The notes under the pieces: model-generated
The model's database searches: none
What the model was told of the DNA's origin: nothing
The model's input: the letters and a program-made list of their open reading frames with translations, nothing else
In this document: positions 16,384 through 18,860 of the stretch, one piece after another
How positions within the stretch are numbered: position 1 is the first letter of the stretch
How the letters are laid out: the number at the start of each line of letters is the position of its first letter
Made by a program: the position numbers and the translations under genes
Source of the DNA: CAZYWA01 sp964650975 [NCBI: uncultured bacterium]
GTDB lineage: Bacteria > JADJOY01
Assembly: GCA_964650975.1 (NCBI GenBank)
Contig: CAZYWA010000099.1
Coordinates: forward strand, 1 to 18,860
Reading direction: 5' to 3'
DNA length: 18,860 nucleotides

Positions 16384-17505
16384 ATGCGCAGACGGACGGA
16401 GTGGATCGGATGTTGTATCGCGCTCGTCGCCGGGTTCGGGTGCGGCGGCGGCGCGAGCGGCGGTGCTTCCGCCGATTCCGTGATCCTGTCGGCCTACTAC
16501 GGCTATGACGATTGCCTCGGAATCGCGGACTCGAACGGCGATGGCTCGAACGCGGACGAGGCGAAGGCGGCTGGATGCCGCGTGGTGACGGCGAGCGACG
16601 GGACGCTGCTCACCAGCGCGCCGACACCGCTGGCGCTGGCGCTGATCTGCGCGGGACAGGCCGGACCCGAAGCCCTGCAGGGGCTCGACGGGATGCCGGT
16701 GGTCTTCTCCCGCCAGGTCGTGCAGAGCACGGTCGATCCCGGGGATTTCGAGGTCATGCTCTCGGACGGCTCGACGCGTACGCCGGTTTGCGCGACCACC
16801 GCTCCGGCGAACGAGGAGAACGAAGATCGTACGGTGCTGCTGATCGGCGATTTCGGCTCGCCGCAACCGAACGGCTCGGAGGCCGCGCGGGGTCCGTCGC
16901 CAGTCGAGCTCCGCGTCACGGGATCGATCCAGCTCGAGGACACGGATCGCTCGACCGGGATGCCCCTCGACGCGCTCGGGGCGACCTACACCGGCGGTTT
17001 CCTCGATTACCGGCTCGGTCCGGAGATGCTGCTCGCGGAGCTCGCGCCGTTCTCGAGCGACGGCGAGGGAACGGTCGGCCCCGGTCTTCCCAACGACTGC
17101 CGGACCCTCTTCCCGGACACAACGCACGTGGTGCGCGTCACCTGGAGCGGCGGCGTGTCGCTCGACGGCGTGCGCCCGCTCACGCCGGACCGTGGCGACA
17201 TCTTCGACCTGCGCGTGCTCGACCCGAACGGCCATCTGGTGGGAACCGGCGATCCAGCGCTCGGTGACTCGATCCGGTTCCTGGGGCTCGCCGATCTCGG
17301 CTCGACGGTGCCGGACTCGCCCGACCATTACGTGACCGACGGCGACAACGTGATCGACCTCTGTCTTTCCCTCGCGGGCGATTTCGATCCGCGGCGCATC
17401 GTGTCCCTGGCCACGGCGTGCGACAGCGCGTCGAACGTGGTCTACGATCCGTCGGGCGATGCGCCCTGTATTCCGCACGCGGTGGCGGTCACTCCGCCGT
17501 CGTGA
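16384..17505 (+). CDS. Putative lipoprotein of unknown function
   Basis: The protein has 373 residues from the ATG at 16384 (GGGG just upstream); an ATG at 16363 would add seven residues. A basic start MRRRTEW, a short hydrophobic stretch and FGCGGG suggest a lipoprotein attached at Cys20, though the residues before the Cys are not a standard lipobox. The mature protein is acidic, with DSNGDGSNADE-type Asp/Gly runs near the N-terminus, VVFSRQVVQSTVDPGDF (about 108-124), EENEDRTVLLIGDFGS, a beta-rich middle, and a Cys-containing C-terminus (DNVIDLCLS, ATACDSAS, DAPC). The conserved-looking blocks suggest an established but, to me, unknown extracytoplasmic family, perhaps binding calcium. It follows the pilP-like gene by 106 bp and precedes the SulP gene by 56 bp, where only a weak stem (17515-17534) is seen. 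Confidence 0.78.
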   Translation: MRRRTEWIGCCIALVAGFGCGGGASGGASADSVILSAYYGYDDCLGIADSNGDGSNADEAKAAGCRVVTASDGTLLTSAPTPLALALICAGQAGPEALQGLDGMPVVFSRQVVQSTVDPGDFEVMLSDGSTRTPVCATTAPANEENEDRTVLLIGDFGSPQPNGSEAARGPSPVELRVTGSIQLEDTDRSTGMPLDALGATYTGGFLDYRLGPEMLLAELAPFSSDGEGTVGPGLPNDCRTLFPDTTHVVRVTWSGGVSLDGVRPLTPDRGDIFDLRVLDPNGHLVGTGDPALGDSIRFLGLADLGSTVPDSPDHYVTDGDNVIDLCLSLAGDFDPRRIVSLATACDSASNVVYDPSGDAPCIPHAVAVTPPS

Positions 17506-17561
17506 CCACCGCATGAGGGACGGGGCTCGCCCTCCATCGACCCGACCACGGGAGATTCATC

Positions 17562-18860
17562 GTGCTTGCAGCTGCAACGACCGCTGATACGCCGACGATC
17601 CTGCGCTTTCTCTACCAGCGCGTTCCGGCGATCGATTCGCTCAGGACCTACGGCTTCGGGGCGTTGCGCGCCGACCTGGTCGCCGGGCTCACGGTGGCGA
17701 CCGTCGCCGTGCCGCAGGCGATGGCTTACGCGATCGTCGCGGGCGTACCGCCGGAATACGGGCTCTATACGGCGATCGTCATGACGGCGGTGGGAGCGCT
17801 CTTCGACTCGTCGCGGCAGCTCATCAACGGCCCCACCAACGCCATCTCGATCGCGCTCCTGAGCGCGGTCGCGGTGATCGCACCGGAAAACCGCATCCAG
17901 GCGGCGATCCTGCTCGCGTTCCTGGTGGGCGCGCTGCAGGTGAGCATCACGCTGCTGAGGCTCGGCGACCTGACCCGCTACATCTCGCACTCGGTGATCG
18001 TCGGCTTCACGGTGGGCGCCACGGTGCTCCTGTGGCTGGACCAGCTCAAGAATCTGCTGGGCCTGAAGGCGATGGGGGACGTGCACGATCCGTTCCTGGT
18101 GCGCTTCTGGGACACGATGAGGCAAGGCGGCTCGCTGCACACCCTGACGATCGAGGTGGGTGTGGGCACGATCGCGCTGGTGCTCGCGCTGCGCTGGCTC
18201 AAGCAAAAGCTCGGCTGGAAGCTCTTCCCGGACCTGCTCCTGACGGTGATCGTGATGGCATGCGCGAGCGCCTGGCTCGCTCTGGAAGGGAAGGGCGTGA
18301 AGGTGGTCGGAACGATACCGGCGAAGTTGCCGTCGTTCGCTCCGCCGGTGTTCACGACCCCGGACCTGCGCACGCTGGCGACCAGCGCGCTCGCCATCGC
18401 GACGCTCGGCTTGCTCGAGGCCATCTCGATGGCGAAGGCGATCGCGGCGCAAACCGGGCAAAGGCTCGACATGAACCAGCAATGCCTGTCGGAGGGACTC
18501 GCGAATCTGACGGGCTCCTTTTTCCATTGCTTCCCGGGGTCGGGCTCGCTCACTCGCTCCGCGATCAACCAGCAAGCCGGTGCCGCGACGCAGTGGTCGG
18601 GAGTGATCTCGGCGGCCGCGGTGGCGGCGATCATGCTCGCGTTCGCACCTTACGCGCGCTTCATTCCCAAGTCGGCGCTGGCCGGGATCCTGGTGGTGTC
18701 GGGCTGGCGGATGGTCGACTGGGGAGCGCTCCGCTACAGCGTGCGCGCCTCGCGTTTCGACGCGGTGATCGTGTCGGTGACCGCGCTCGCGGCGGTCGGG
18801 GTCAGCGTCGAGTTTTGCGTGCTGATCGGCGTCTTCATGTCGTTCCTGCTGGCCGTGCGG
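17562..18860 (+). CDS. SulP-family inorganic anion transporter, truncated by window end
   Basis: The first 433 residues of a SulP (SLC26-type) inner-membrane transporter are present, open to the window edge. The GTG start has GGAG seven bases upstream. After a short cytoplasmic N-terminus come ADLVAGLTVATVAVPQAMAYA cut by the family's Pro-Gln (50-51), AGVPPEYGLYTA, and SSRQLINGPTNAISI (82-96), the signature region of the family. Later blocks are RYISHSVIVGFTVG, EAISMAKAIAAQTGQ, and NLTGSFFHCFPGSGSLTRSAIN, all usual SulP motifs around the substrate site. Members carry sulfate, bicarbonate or other anions, with protons or sodium. A C-terminal STAS domain would lie beyond the window, so its presence cannot be judged. 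The Cys in FFHCFPGSGS replaces a less bulky residue seen in many homologues. Which anion is moved cannot be told. Confidence 0.95.
   Translation, partial: MLAAATTADTPTILRFLYQRVPAIDSLRTYGFGALRADLVAGLTVATVAVPQAMAYAIVAGVPPEYGLYTAIVMTAVGALFDSSRQLINGPTNAISIALLSAVAVIAPENRIQAAILLAFLVGALQVSITLLRLGDLTRYISHSVIVGFTVGATVLLWLDQLKNLLGLKAMGDVHDPFLVRFWDTMRQGGSLHTLTIEVGVGTIALVLALRWLKQKLGWKLFPDLLLTVIVMACASAWLALEGKGVKVVGTIPAKLPSFAPPVFTTPDLRTLATSALAIATLGLLEAISMAKAIAAQTGQRLDMNQQCLSEGLANLTGSFFHCFPGSGSLTRSAINQQAGAATQWSGVISAAAVAAIMLAFAPYARFIPKSALAGILVVSGWRMVDWGALRYSVRASRFDAVIVSVTALAAVGVSVEFCVLIGVFMSFLLAVR

Noticed and set aside
17442-18634. Minus-strand open frames opposite the 3' end region
   Set aside because: The plus strand encodes an unmistakable SulP transporter; the minus frames are Arg/His-rich shadows.

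Overview
GC-rich bacterial chromosome segment with tightly packed genes and frequent GTG/TTG starts. The gene content includes a Hanks-type kinase with a PEGA tail, an FHA-containing sigma-54 activator, signal peptides followed by outer-membrane or lipoprotein sequences, and a PilP-like lipoprotein. This suggests a Gram-negative, Myxococcota-like or other 'deltaproteobacterial' lineage. That placement is inferred from gene types only. No rRNA, tRNA, CRISPR array, transposase or phage gene was seen.

Layout. Positions 1-390 hold the end of a plus-strand coding remnant that seems to change frame near 300, followed by a dense cluster of hairpins (405-528). From 529 to 9655 every gene is on the minus strand. 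In transcription order these are: a DUF362 protein (9655-8579); a compact cluster of outer-membrane beta-barrel protein (8401-7595), double-DUF3592 membrane protein (7575-5803), small arrestin-like protein (5806-5426) and P-loop ATPase (5415-4819); an SDR oxidoreductase (4761-3994); an exported S1/P1-type nuclease (3874-2942); cofactor-independent phosphoglycerate mutase gpmI (2780-1110); and a protein of unknown function coupled to gpmI (1113-529). The plus strand then carries a Cys-containing secreted protein (9796-10614), the RNA ligase rtcB (10683-11909) and a type-1-copper cupredoxin lipoprotein (12024-12494). Convergent to these is a two-gene signalling operon on the minus strand: FHA/AAA+/HTH sigma-54 activator (15450-14077), then Ser/Thr kinase (14080-12515), joined by a GTGA stop/start overlap. 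Divergent from it are a PilP-like lipoprotein (15687-16277), a large putative lipoprotein (16384-17505) and a SulP-family anion transporter cut by the window end (17562-18860).

How they may work together. The most suggestive stretch is 12.5-16.3 kb. A phosphothreonine-binding sigma-54 activator is translationally coupled to a kinase. Its divergent upstream region carries a perfect 8-bp-arm inverted repeat (15509-15531) at a typical enhancer distance from a good -24/-12 sigma-54 promoter match (15628-15643), which would read into the PilP-like gene. The second is 4.8-8.4 kb, an envelope gene cluster in which the end of the DUF3592 protein and the next small protein look like related beta-sandwich domains, followed by an ATPase. 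Its function is not known to me. Several intergenic regions hold strong inverted repeats, including one 29-bp unit present twice, each time just downstream of a minus-strand stop codon.
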